64,000 bases of DNA, taken from the NCBI RefSeq assembly GCF_028994775.1, contig NZ_JAJQMN010000012.1, forward strand, positions 19,386 through 83,385, given 5' to 3'. Source of the stretch: Promicromonospora iranensis (lineage in GTDB: Bacteria; Actinomycetota; Actinomycetes; Actinomycetales; Cellulomonadaceae). This document shows positions 17,929-26,818 of the stretch, one piece after another. Numbering within the stretch: position 1 is the first letter of the stretch; the number at the start of each line of letters is the position of its first letter. The notes beneath the pieces were generated by a model that made no database searches, was not told the origin of the DNA, and saw only the letters and a list, made by a program, of their open reading frames with translations. A program made the position numbers and the translations under genes.

Positions 17929-18032
17929 CTGTCAGGTGTCGCTGTCAGGTATCGCTGTCAGGTATCGCTGTCAGGTATCGCTGTCAGATATCCCTGTCAG
18001 ATATCTCTGTCAGATATCCCTGTCAGGTGTCG
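17929..18032. repeat. Eight-unit 13-bp tandem array
   Basis: Eight contiguous 13-bp units occur in three versions: CTGTCAGGTGTCG at both ends, CTGTCAGGTATCG three times, and CTGTCAGATATC(C/T) three times. It fills the gap between the 18058 gene's stop and the start of the 17914 gene, and so lies in the latter's promoter region. Confidence 0.95.
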
Positions 18033-18057
18033 GATCGTCCCTTCCGTGCCGTGGCCG

Positions 18058-21000
18058 CTAGCGGCAGCGCACGGCGTCGTAGGACTCCTCGACCACCACC
18101 TCGTGCGGACCGTTGGTCGCGGTGACCGTGGCGGTCCCTGCGGCTGCCGTCCGGGTTCCCGTCGCGAACTGACGGGAGACGGTCTCGCCGGGCAGCACCT
18201 CGCGGAACGTCTTGCTCCCGTGCGGGGTGCTGAGCACGAGCCGCGCCGGGTCGGCGCCGGTGTTGGTCGCGCTCACCACCACCCGTGCCTGCGGGCCGGT
18301 ACAGCGGGGTGCGGCCGTGACCTCGACCTGTGGTGGGTCGGGCTGGTCGTCGAACGCGAAGTCCTGGAACTCCACCGCGCTCCGGTTCGACGCGCTGTGC
18401 GCCGTGACGAACAGCCCGACGTCCTGCAGGTCGGCCGCACCCGGCAGCGCCTCCGGCTCGCCGATCTGGGTGAACGTCTCGCCGTCGGAGCTCCGGTACG
18501 CCGTGTACAGGTCGCCGTCGCGCACGAGCCGCACCCAGGCCGGGTACGCCGTCGAGCCGCCGCCCGTCGACGTGACGAGCTGACCGGCGGCATTGCCGCG
18601 CAGCCACTCGAACCCGCCGCTCGGCCGGATGCCGAGCGCCGCGTAGCCCGGTGACGACCCGGGCTGCGTGACGTCGTTGCGGACGATGAGCCCCGCCTTG
18701 GCGGACCCGTTGGAGTTGCCCTGGCTGTTGATCCGCACGGTCGCCGTCCAGTGCCGGTCGGAGCCCTCGCGGAAGATCGTCGAGTACTCGTCGGTGCCCT
18801 GCCACATGTTGGCGCCGCCGGAGTCGATGACGTACCGCCCCGCGGCGAGCTGCTCGAACTCGCCGTCCGCGTTGCTGAAGGTTTGCATCCCGCCGAACAC
18901 GTCACCGACCTGCGCGACGACGATCCGTGAGGTCGTCGTCAGGCCGCGATCGTTGGTGGCCACGGCCGTCAGCTGGTAGCGGCCGTCGGCGGCGACGTCC
19001 CACGACGCCGTGTACGGCGCCGTCTCGTCGACGCCGATCGACGTCCCGTCGACGAAGAGCTCCACCTGGCTGACGGTGTTCTCCGCGTCGGTCGCCTCGG
19101 CGACGACCTCCACCTGGCCGGGCTCCACTCCGCCCTCCGGCGACGTGATCGCGACCTCGGGCCGGGTCGTCTCGGCGGCGCCCTTCCCGACGGCCTCCAC
19201 GAAGTTGAGCCGCCGCTCGCCGGGCCCGGGGAAGACGACGTAGAGCGTGAAGCTCTCCCCCGGGTCGTCGACGTCGACGCGGACGTCGGTGAAGTGGCGG
19301 ACGCCGGTGCCCGCCACCTCGGCGGTACCGAGCAGCTCGCCGTCCGGCGCGTCCTGCCGCAGCTCGACCTCGCCGTCCGCGGCCGCGGCCACCCGCAGCG
19401 TCAGGGCGTCCACGCCCCGCAGGTTCACGGGGTCGTACGAGGCCCACGCCCCGTCGGCGCCGACGACGACGGACCCGCCGCCTTCGACGTCCCGGCTCGG
19501 TGCCGTCGTCGTGCCCTCCGAGTCCGTGTGGAACTCGGCCTGGCGCTGCTTCGGGAACACGAGGGTGGTGTCCGAGCCGGTGAGCGACGGGACGTCCCCG
19601 GCGCCGCCGTCGTCCTCGTAGCGTGCGTCGAGCACGTAGAAGAGGTTGGTGTCCGCGCCGTGGCCGCCACCGAGCGACGTCGTGACCGAACCCGTGCGGC
19701 CGTGGAGCGGCTCGGACGGGTGCGAGTGCGCGTCGTGCCCCAGGGCCGGCTGGATGACGACACGCTGGTCGTCGATCGCCGACCCGTCGGGCGAGTCCTC
19801 GGCGTCGGTCACCGAGACGTCCCAGGGGATCGTGTCGCCGAACTCGAAGAACGAGCCCGTCGGCGGGAGCCCGAAGTCGACCTCCGGCCGCGTGTTCCCC
19901 ACGGTGATCGGCACCGTGGCGGTCCCGTCCTTGCCCGCCGGGTCGGTGACGGTCAGCCGGGCGTCGTAGACGCCGTCCTCCGTGTAGGTGTGCGACGCCG
20001 TCGGCTCCGTCGAGTCGGTGGTCCCGTCGCCGTCGAAGTCCCACGCGTAGGTCAGCGTCTCGCCCTCCGGGTCGGTGCTGCCCGTCCCGTCGAACGTCAC
20101 CTCCAGCGGCGCGGTTCCCGAGTCCGGAGACGCCTCGGGCACCGACTCGGGCGAGCGCGAGCCCGTCACGTAGTCGACCCGGTGCAGACCGGAGTTCGGG
20201 TTGTCACGACCGAAGCCGCCGCCCCAGTCGAGCACGTACATGGCACCGTCGGGCCCGAACTTCGCGTCGATCGGCGCGAGGAAGTCCTCGTCCGGCAGGA
20301 ACCGGTTGACCTTCTCCACGTCGGTCGCGCCCGGTGCCGCCTCCGGGTCGGTGGGCTGAAAAGTGAACACCTGGTTGCGCGACCACTCGTAGAAGAACGC
20401 CTTGCCCTCGTAGTACTCGGGGAACTTGGTGTCCGACTCGAGCTCCGGGTCGTAGTCGTAGAACGGGCCGCCCATCGGTGCCAGGCCCCCGCCCTGGTTG
20501 ATCCCGCCGGGCACCGAGGACCGCTGGTACCCGTACCACAGGTCCGCCGGCTGGGCCGGGGGCAGCTCGGTCAGGCCCGTGTTCCGGACCGAGTCGTTGA
20601 CCGGCGCGTCACAGTCGAAGAACTCACCGACAGTGACCGGGCTGGTGCGGTAGTCGACGTCCCGGAACGGCTCGTTGTTCCCCATGCACAGGGGCCAGCC
20701 GAAGAAGCCGGGCTCCTTGATGAGGTTCCACTCGGCGATGCCCGCCGGGCCGCGCTGGGCCAGGTTGTCGGTGTTGCTGTCCGGCGAGTAGTCGGCGACA
20801 CCGAGGTTGCCCGTGGCGGGGTCGATGGCGAACCGGAACGGGTTGCGGAAGCCCATCGCGTAGATCTCGGGCAGCGTCTTGTCGTCCGTGTCCTCGGACT
20901 CCGGGAACAGGTTGCCCTCCGGGACCGTGTACGTGCCGTCGTCCTCGGGATGGATCCGCAGGACCTTGCCCCGCAGGTCGTTGGTGTTGGCGGACGTCTC

Positions 21001-22419
21001 CCGCGCGTCGTGGAAGGTGCCGTTCCGCTCCGAGATCGGCGCGTACCCGCCGGACGGCTCCGAGTGCGGGTTTACGTCGTCGCCGACGCCGAGGTACAGG
21101 TCACCGGTCCGGTGGTCGACGATCAGGCCGCCACCCGTGTGCCCGGGCTCGTCGGGCAGGCGCCTGGCCGGTACCTCCAGCAGCACCTTCTCGGACCCGG
21201 GGTCGATCACCGTGGACCCGGCGGCGCCGGTGGTGACGGTGAACCGGGAGAGCCGGTTGGAGAAGCTCGCCGGGTCGGTGTCGTCCTCGCTCGCGGGCGA
21301 CCAGTACTGGTACAGGTAGCCGTTCTCGGCGAAGTCCTCGTCGAGCGCGATGCCCAGCAGGCCGTCCTCGCCGCCGGAGTACACCGGGAGCGTCACGGCG
21401 GTGGACGTGGTCTGCGTCTCCGGGTCGAACACCCTGATCTCCCCACGCACCAGCTCGGTGAAGAAGACGCGGCCGTCCGGCGCGACGTCTATGCCGAACG
21501 GCGCGCTCGTGTTGGTGTCCAGCGCGACCTTCTCGAACTGGCCCCAGTCGGTGCCTCCGCAGTCACCCTCGGCCAGACCTGCCGCCCACTGCACACCGCC
21601 GACGATGTGCTGCACCAGGTCTGGCTCGTCGGTGTAGTGCGCGCCGAAGTGACCCATGCCGGTCATCCACGCGCGACCGCCGTCGTAGTACTTGCACCAC
21701 GAGATCGGGTGGTCGTAGCCCATCGCGTTGCCGCCCGGGTCGTACGTCGACTCGTCCATGGTCGCCAGCACGTGGGCGTCGCCCCGCACGTTCGTCGAGA
21801 AGTTGTACCACTCGTCGGCACGGTCCCAGCGCTGCGGCAGGTGCTTCGTGGAGGGGTGCTTCCGGTCCTCGACACGGACCGTCCCCGGCAGGCCCGGGCT
21901 CGACCCGGTGGCGGCGTGACCGGGCATCAGCGACCCGATCATCTCGTCCCACCAGGCATAGCTGCCGCGCATGTCCGTCGCGTTGTGGATCGCGACGATG
22001 CCGCCACCGGCCTGCTGGTACCGCTCCATCGCGGCCTTCTGCTCGGCGTTCCACGGGTCGCCCGACGCCTGGAACATGACCAGCGCGTCGTACTGCGCCA
22101 GGTCGGCGTCGTTGAAGACGGTCGGGTCCTCCGTGTGGTCGGACTCGATGCCCGCCTCCGCGAACGCCGCCTCGAGCACCGGGGTGCCCTGCGTGATCGC
22201 CTCGGCATGCCGGTACTGGGTGGTGGCCGTGAAGATGAGGACCCGGCCCTCTTGCTGGGCCTCCGCTCTCTCCTGCTGGGCTGCGGCCTTCCCACCCTCG
22301 GCAGTGGCGTGCGGTCCGTCGGCGGCCGTGGCCGGGACGGACGCGAGCGTGAGCGCCAGTGCTCCGGCGGCGAGAGCCGCTATGGATCTCCCCCAGCGGG
22401 GACGTCGTGGTGCGGTCAT
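18058..22419 (-). CDS. Secreted ThuA / PQQ-type sugar dehydrogenase / PKD multidomain protein
   Basis: This 1453-residue exported protein begins with a Sec signal peptide (about 1-33). In order it then shows a ThuA-like domain (about 57-290, starting RVLIFTATTQYRH), a glucose/sorbosone dehydrogenase-type beta-propeller (about 295-765; GIDVAPDGRVFFTELVRG, GEDGLLGIALDEDF, MGFRNPFRFAIDP), a PKD domain (about 780-860; YAWDFDGDGTTDS), a jelly-roll/CBM6-like region (about 980-1090), an Ig-like domain with VELFVDGTSIGVD, and a DUF1349/concanavalin-like region (about 1190-1350). The propeller class uses PQQ to oxidise sugars, and ThuA proteins take part in keto-trehalose metabolism. It follows a sugar isomerase and ABC importer on the same strand, suggesting extracellular sugar oxidation. 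The substrate is unknown. Confidence 0.85.
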   Translation of the reverse strand: MTAPRRPRWGRSIAALAAGALALTLASVPATAADGPHATAEGGKAAAQQERAEAQQEGRVLIFTATTQYRHAEAITQGTPVLEAAFAEAGIESDHTEDPTVFNDADLAQYDALVMFQASGDPWNAEQKAAMERYQQAGGGIVAIHNATDMRGSYAWWDEMIGSLMPGHAATGSSPGLPGTVRVEDRKHPSTKHLPQRWDRADEWYNFSTNVRGDAHVLATMDESTYDPGGNAMGYDHPISWCKYYDGGRAWMTGMGHFGAHYTDEPDLVQHIVGGVQWAAGLAEGDCGGTDWGQFEKVALDTNTSAPFGIDVAPDGRVFFTELVRGEIRVFDPETQTTSTAVTLPVYSGGEDGLLGIALDEDFAENGYLYQYWSPASEDDTDPASFSNRLSRFTVTTGAAGSTVIDPGSEKVLLEVPARRLPDEPGHTGGGLIVDHRTGDLYLGVGDDVNPHSEPSGGYAPISERNGTFHDARETSANTNDLRGKVLRIHPEDDGTYTVPEGNLFPESEDTDDKTLPEIYAMGFRNPFRFAIDPATGNLGVADYSPDSNTDNLAQRGPAGIAEWNLIKEPGFFGWPLCMGNNEPFRDVDYRTSPVTVGEFFDCDAPVNDSVRNTGLTELPPAQPADLWYGYQRSSVPGGINQGGGLAPMGGPFYDYDPELESDTKFPEYYEGKAFFYEWSRNQVFTFQPTDPEAAPGATDVEKVNRFLPDEDFLAPIDAKFGPDGAMYVLDWGGGFGRDNPNSGLHRVDYVTGSRSPESVPEASPDSGTAPLEVTFDGTGSTDPEGETLTYAWDFDGDGTTDSTEPTASHTYTEDGVYDARLTVTDPAGKDGTATVPITVGNTRPEVDFGLPPTGSFFEFGDTIPWDVSVTDAEDSPDGSAIDDQRVVIQPALGHDAHSHPSEPLHGRTGSVTTSLGGGHGADTNLFYVLDARYEDDGGAGDVPSLTGSDTTLVFPKQRQAEFHTDSEGTTTAPSRDVEGGGSVVVGADGAWASYDPVNLRGVDALTLRVAAAADGEVELRQDAPDGELLGTAEVAGTGVRHFTDVRVDVDDPGESFTLYVVFPGPGERRLNFVEAVGKGAAETTRPEVAITSPEGGVEPGQVEVVAEATDAENTVSQVELFVDGTSIGVDETAPYTASWDVAADGRYQLTAVATNDRGLTTTSRIVVAQVGDVFGGMQTFSNADGEFEQLAAGRYVIDSGGANMWQGTDEYSTIFREGSDRHWTATVRINSQGNSNGSAKAGLIVRNDVTQPGSSPGYAALGIRPSGGFEWLRGNAAGQLVTSTGGGSTAYPAWVRLVRDGDLYTAYRSSDGETFTQIGEPEALPGAADLQDVGLFVTAHSASNRSAVEFQDFAFDDQPDPPQVEVTAAPRCTGPQARVVVSATNTGADPARLVLSTPHGSKTFREVLPGETVSRQFATGTRTAAAGTATVTATNGPHEVVVEESYDAVRCR

Positions 22420-22452
22420 CGTGTTGCCTCCTGGGCAGATCGACGTGCGGAC

Positions 22453-22474
22453 CCGCCGGGGTCACCCCCGGCGG
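22453..22474. terminator. GC-rich stem-loop upstream of the ThuA/dehydrogenase gene
   Basis: Arms CCGCCGGGG and CCCCGGCGG (9 bp) enclose a 4-nt loop, with no U-run on either side. It lies between the isomerase stop and the next start and could partly uncouple the two genes. Confidence 0.4.
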
Positions 22475-22556
22475 AGCGTGGTTCGTTGACCAGCCCGGCG
22501 TGCCGGCGCCGAGCGCTCTGCGCGTTCAGTTCAGGCGCGTGCGGTTCAGATCTGTG

Positions 22557-23465
22557 TCAGGGCATCAGTCCCCTCAGGTGGGCGAGGCCTTCGATCGCGA
22601 GGGCGTCCTGGCTGGGGGCGAGCGGCCGCCAGATGGAGGCAGCCGTGGCGATGGTGGCGTTCTCGCCGGTGAACGACTCGATGACGAGCGGGCCGTCGTA
22701 CCCGGCCTGCTCCAGCGCCGCGAGCAGGCCGGGCCAGTCGATGCCGTCGCCACCGGGTGCTCCGCGGTCGTTCCCGCAGACCTGCACCGCGGCGATGCGC
22801 GCCCCAGCGCGCTCGACCGCCGCAGGCAGGTCCCGCTCCTCGATGTTCATGTGGTAGACGTCGAGCATCAGCCCGATCCCCTCGGCGGGCAGCGGGTCGA
22901 TGATCGCGAGCGCCTGGTCCACCGTGTTGACCAGGCTCGTCTCGTAGCGGTTGAGGGGTTCGAGTCCGACGACGACGCCCGCAGCGATCGCGTGCTCGAC
23001 GACGGGCGCGAGGTTCTCGACGAGCTCGGCGCAGGCGTCGGCCCGCTCCTGCGCCGTCGTCCGCCAGGTGCGCCCCACCGACGCGTACGCCGGGCCGCCG
23101 ATCACCCGCGCGCCCACCGTGTGCGCGGCATCGACCACCGCGCGCAGGTAGTCCTGCGTCGCCCGCACGGTGCCCCCGTCCGTGGCGACCAGCTCGCGCC
23201 CCTCGCCCATGACGAGGGACACGCTCGCCGCGAGGCCGTGGTCGGCGAGGACCGCCGCCGCGCGCTGCGGGTCCCAGTCGCCCAGGCGCTCCACGGGTAG
23301 CTCCAGGACGTCGAACCCCCAGCCCGCGACGCGCGGCGCGATCTCGGCGAGCGCACGGTCGGTGAGCGGCGAGGTCCACACCCAGGTGTTGACGCCCACC
23401 GGCCAGGTGGTCGCGGTCACCGTCGGCACGGTTCTCGGCTGCACGGTCCTCTGCGGCACTCCCAT
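22557..23465 (-). CDS. Sugar (phosphate) isomerase/epimerase, TIM-barrel
   Basis: This 302-residue protein belongs to the xylose isomerase-like TIM barrel family that includes tagatose/psicose 3-epimerases and IolE-like enzymes. Likely metal and catalytic residues are Glu169 (VGLEPLNRYET), Asp202 and His205 (LMLDVYHMN), Arg234 and Glu263 (LVIESF). The fourth expected metal ligand, a histidine before the NxRxxPG motif, is Gln228 here (AAVQVCGNDRG). The ATG directly abuts the TAG of the binding-protein gene, so it is the fifth gene of the ABC operon and probably acts on the imported sugar. Confidence 0.82.
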   Translation of the reverse strand: MGVPQRTVQPRTVPTVTATTWPVGVNTWVWTSPLTDRALAEIAPRVAGWGFDVLELPVERLGDWDPQRAAAVLADHGLAASVSLVMGEGRELVATDGGTVRATQDYLRAVVDAAHTVGARVIGGPAYASVGRTWRTTAQERADACAELVENLAPVVEHAIAAGVVVGLEPLNRYETSLVNTVDQALAIIDPLPAEGIGLMLDVYHMNIEERDLPAAVERAGARIAAVQVCGNDRGAPGGDGIDWPGLLAALEQAGYDGPLVIESFTGENATIATAASIWRPLAPSQDALAIEGLAHLRGLMP

Positions 23466-24704
23466 CTACCGGTCCGTCCAGGCTTCGGGGTACCCGGGCA
23501 GGTCCTCGCCGCCGAACTTCGCGTAGTGCAAGGACGGCATGTCGGCGTTGGCCTCGAGGAAGTCCGCGAGGTCCTCCTGCACCACCGGCTCCTGGGGCAG
23601 CACCCACTCGGACGGCACCTCCTCACCGGCCCAGATCATCTGGGCGGCGAGGATCGGGGTGCGCCACTGGAAGTTCGAGTAGACGTTGCCGATGGCCGTC
23701 ATCCCCGTCTCGTCCCACTTGCGCAGGAAGCTCATCTCGTCCTCGCCGACGAAGACCGGGTACGGCTGGCCGGCGTCCTCGAACGCCTCGACCGCCGCGA
23801 CAGCACCGTCACCGGCGTCCATCCAGATGCCGTCGATCTCGCCGCGCTGCAGGTACTGGGTGACGAGGTCCTTGATCTTGGCGCCGTCACCGCCGGTGAA
23901 CTCGACGCCGACCACGTCGATGTCGGACTCGGAGAACACCTTGTCGGCCGCGGCCCACCGGTGCTCCAGCACGTCCACGCCCGGCAGGATGCGCAGTGCC
24001 AGGACCGTCGCTCCGGGGTCGAGGTTGTCGACCAGGAACTCCGCGCCCACCGCGCCGTAGGCGTAACCACCGATCGGGTGGATGAACGTGACCATGCAGT
24101 CGGTGTTCACGCCGCGGTCGAAGACGATGACGGGCGTGCCGCTCTCGCAGGCGGCCTCGACGGCCGGGGTGAGCGTCGCCGTGGTCGACGGCGAGATGAC
24201 GATCGCGTCGCAGTCGCCCGCCTCGACGAACGCCTGGATGTCGGAGATCTGCTTGTTGTCGTCGTCGGCGGCGTCCGACACCCGGAACTCGCCGATCACG
24301 CCCTCCTCCTGGAGCACCTCCACCTGCTGCTGCATGGTGATCCAGCCGGTCACCCGCCACGGGTTGGAGACGGAGGCGTTGGAGAAGCAGAGCGTCTTGT
24401 CACCGCCCTCGCTGGTCCCGCCCTCGCCAGCGAAGTCGGCGGTGTCCACGTACTCCGGCTCGATGGCCTGCAGCCACGGCTGGTCCGCCGGGCCCTCCGG
24501 CTCGACGTCACGCTGCGCCAGCTCCCGGTCGTAGTCCTCCTGGACGAACCACTCGCTCTCGGCACCGGACTCGGCCGGTTCCTCCTCCGCCGCACTCTTC
24601 TCGGCGGCCGGCGGCTGCTCCGTGGGGGCGTCGGTGGTGCAGGCCGTGAGCAGGAGCAGTCCTGCCGCTGCCGTGCCCGCCAGCAGTGCTCGGATCGGTC
24701 GCAT
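23466..24704 (-). CDS. Sugar ABC transporter substrate-binding lipoprotein
   Basis: The 412-residue protein starts with a lipoprotein signal peptide ending in LLLTAC (Cys22). The type I periplasmic-binding fold is of the ribose/LacI-like kind (CFSNASVSNPWRVTGW, DAIVISPSTTATLTPAVEAA, GTPVIVFDRGVNTDC). A Glu/Ala-rich linker follows the lipid anchor. I start at the ATG 24704, 6 nt after an AAAGGGG site. It is encoded after the two permeases and before the isomerase. The ligand is probably a monosaccharide or small disaccharide, inferred from the family. Confidence 0.9.
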   Translation of the reverse strand: MRPIRALLAGTAAAGLLLLTACTTDAPTEQPPAAEKSAAEEEPAESGAESEWFVQEDYDRELAQRDVEPEGPADQPWLQAIEPEYVDTADFAGEGGTSEGGDKTLCFSNASVSNPWRVTGWITMQQQVEVLQEEGVIGEFRVSDAADDDNKQISDIQAFVEAGDCDAIVISPSTTATLTPAVEAACESGTPVIVFDRGVNTDCMVTFIHPIGGYAYGAVGAEFLVDNLDPGATVLALRILPGVDVLEHRWAAADKVFSESDIDVVGVEFTGGDGAKIKDLVTQYLQRGEIDGIWMDAGDGAVAAVEAFEDAGQPYPVFVGEDEMSFLRKWDETGMTAIGNVYSNFQWRTPILAAQMIWAGEEVPSEWVLPQEPVVQEDLADFLEANADMPSLHYAKFGGEDLPGYPEAWTDR

Positions 24705-24737
24705 GTCCATCCCCTTTGATGAGTGCGGGTCCAACGT

Positions 24738-24773
24738 CTGGGTCGTGAGCTGGGTCGTTGGCTGGGTCGTTGG
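24738..24773. repeat. Three 12-bp tandem units in the permease / binding-protein gap
   Basis: Units CTGGGTCGTGAG, CTGGGTCGTTGG and CTGGGTCGTTGG end exactly at the stop codon of the downstream-numbered permease gene. It lies between the permease stop and the lipoprotein start. Confidence 0.85.
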
Positions 24774-25763
24774 CTAGGTGCGACGTCGACGTGCCGCGTA
24801 GGCGACGGCGACGATGATGATCACGCCCTGCACGGCCGGCCGGATGGTCGACGGCAGGGCGAGCTGGTTGAACAGGGTGAACAGGGCCTCGAGCGCGAGC
24901 GCGCCCACCATCGCGGCGACCACGGTCCCGCGGCCGCCCCCGAGGGCGACGCCGCCGAGCACGACGGCGGTGATCGCCATGAACTCCAGCCCCTGGCCCA
25001 CCTGGGCGGTGACCCCGGCGAAACCGCCGATGAGCACCGCGGCGACGGTGGCGAGGAACGAGGAGAGGAGGAAGGCCCGCGTGCGCAGCCACCACACGGA
25101 GGCGCCGCTGTACGCGGTGGCCACCGCGTTGTCGCCGGCTGCGACCAGCGACCTGCCGAACGGGCGACGCATCAGCAGCACCGCGAACCCGACGACGACG
25201 AGCGCCACCAGCAGCGCATACGGAACCTGGAACTGCCCGGGAACGTCCGGGAAACCCTTGCGGCCCAGCACCCGGAAGCTCTCGCTCAGCGCACCCGTGG
25301 GCGCCCCGCCGGTCCACAGCCGGATCGCGCCGAAGAGCACGAGCATCATGCCGAGCGTGGTGATGAAGGACGGGACCCGCAGCAGCGTCGTCACCAGCCC
25401 GTTGACGAGCCCGACGAGCAGCCCGAACACGAGCATCAGCCCCAGCACCGGCCAGGTCAGCGCCTCGTCGCCGTCCATCAGCCGGGCCGCGATGACCACC
25501 TGGGCACCGACGAGCGAGCCCACCGACAGGTCGAACTCGCCCGAGACGATCACGAAGTACTGCCCCACGGCGAGCACCACCAGCGGTGCCGCCTTCTTCG
25601 CGAACGCCATGAGCGACACCGGCTCCGCGAACGACGGGTTGATCACGACGATCACGACGAGGACCACGACGAGCAGCGCGAGCACCGTCCAGCTGCCGCC
25701 GGACAGCAGGCGCTCCCGCCACTGCCGGGCTGTGCTGCGGGAGGTCTCTGCGGTGAGGGTCAT
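24774..25763 (-). CDS. Sugar ABC transporter permease (second)
   Basis: This is an RbsC-like inner-membrane permease of 329 residues with about ten hydrophobic helices. It carries the family signature GEFDLSVGSLVGAQVV and the later GGVALGGGRGTVV segment. The ATG at 25763 overlaps the TGA of the first permease; the reading frame extends upstream but only through the partner gene. It should pair with the 25760 permease as a heterodimer. Confidence 0.93.
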   Translation of the reverse strand: MTLTAETSRSTARQWRERLLSGGSWTVLALLVVVLVVIVVINPSFAEPVSLMAFAKKAAPLVVLAVGQYFVIVSGEFDLSVGSLVGAQVVIAARLMDGDEALTWPVLGLMLVFGLLVGLVNGLVTTLLRVPSFITTLGMMLVLFGAIRLWTGGAPTGALSESFRVLGRKGFPDVPGQFQVPYALLVALVVVGFAVLLMRRPFGRSLVAAGDNAVATAYSGASVWWLRTRAFLLSSFLATVAAVLIGGFAGVTAQVGQGLEFMAITAVVLGGVALGGGRGTVVAAMVGALALEALFTLFNQLALPSTIRPAVQGVIIIVAVAYAARRRRT

Positions 25764-26818
25764 GCGACGTCGCCTCCTCGTGCGGCCGAGCCCTTGGTGC
25801 CGAACCGGACGCGCCGGCTCGCCGGGTCGATCTGCCGCCGCGCGTACAGGGCCACGGCGGCGATGATGATCACGCCGCGTAGCACGTCCTTGAAGAACGG
25901 GTTCACGTCGAGCACGTTGAACGCGGTGTCGAGCACCGCGAGGATCGCCACGCCGCCGACGGTGCCGACCACCGAGCCCCGGCCGCCGAACAGGAGCGTG
26001 CCGCCCAGCACCACCGCCGCGATCGAGTCCAGGTCGAGGCCGTAGGAGTAGACCAGTGCGTTCCCGGTGCCGAACCGGGCGGCGATGAGCAGCCCCGCGA
26101 CGCCGGCGCACAGGGAGCACAGCACGTGGGCCAGGACGAGGGTCCTGCCGGTGCGCACGCCCGAGAGCCGGGCGACGTCGAGGTTCCCGCCCACCGCGAA
26201 CATGTGGTAGCCCGCGCGGGTCCTGGTGAGCAGCACGAACGCGGCGGCCGCGACGAGCAGCATGACGATCGTGGAGACGGGCACCGGGCCGATCCGCGTG
26301 TATCCGAAGGTCTGGAAGGCGAGGGGCACCTCACCCTCCGGCCCCTTGAACCGCGTGTCGAGGAAGCCCTTGACGATCAGGCCCATGCCGAGCGTGGCGA
26401 TGAAGGCGTTGACCCGCAGCGCCGAGATGATCAGGCCGTTCACGAGGCCGACGCCGGCCGCGACCGCCAGCGCCGCCACCACCCCGAGCCACACGCGGGA
26501 CGGGTCACCCGCCATCGTCGTCGCCCCGATCAGCGAGCACAGTGCGACGACGTACCCGACGGACAGGTCGAGCGAGCGGCACAGCACCACCAGCGTCTGC
26601 CCGACGGCGACGAACCCGAGCAGGCTCGTCTGCGTGAGCATGTAGCTGACGTTCCCCTGGGCGAAGAGGTTTCCGCCGCGGACCGCCACGAGGACGCCCG
26701 CGATCACCAGGATGCCGACGAGGGCCAGGTAGACGATCTCGGTCGAGCCGAGGTGGTGGCGGCGGGCGCTGCCGGCTCCGGTGCCCACCTTCGTGCCCGC
26801 TCCTGTGCCCGCCGTCAT
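25760..26818 (-). CDS. Sugar ABC transporter permease (first)
   Basis: This RbsC-like permease of 352 residues has about nine to ten membrane helices. Signature segments are CRSLDLSVGYVVALCSLIGA, AFIATLGMGLIVKG and AVVLGGTLLFGGRGSV. The ~25-residue N-terminus is Gly/Thr rich (GTGAGTKVGTGAGS) and precedes the first helix. It is ATGA-coupled to both the ATPase gene and the second permease gene. Confidence 0.93.
   Translation of the reverse strand: MTAGTGAGTKVGTGAGSARRHHLGSTEIVYLALVGILVIAGVLVAVRGGNLFAQGNVSYMLTQTSLLGFVAVGQTLVVLCRSLDLSVGYVVALCSLIGATTMAGDPSRVWLGVVAALAVAAGVGLVNGLIISALRVNAFIATLGMGLIVKGFLDTRFKGPEGEVPLAFQTFGYTRIGPVPVSTIVMLLVAAAAFVLLTRTRAGYHMFAVGGNLDVARLSGVRTGRTLVLAHVLCSLCAGVAGLLIAARFGTGNALVYSYGLDLDSIAAVVLGGTLLFGGRGSVVGTVGGVAILAVLDTAFNVLDVNPFFKDVLRGVIIIAAVALYARRQIDPASRRVRFGTKGSAARGGDVA

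Noticed and set aside
17929..18032. CRISPR-like array
   Set aside because: Units are 13 bp and contiguous with no spacers, so this is a tandem repeat and not a CRISPR.
19294..22857. A 1187-codon plus-strand frame opposite the ThuA/dehydrogenase gene
   Set aside because: The antisense product has shadow composition (Arg/Val/Asp-rich) and no motif, while the minus-strand frame has a signal peptide and clear domains.
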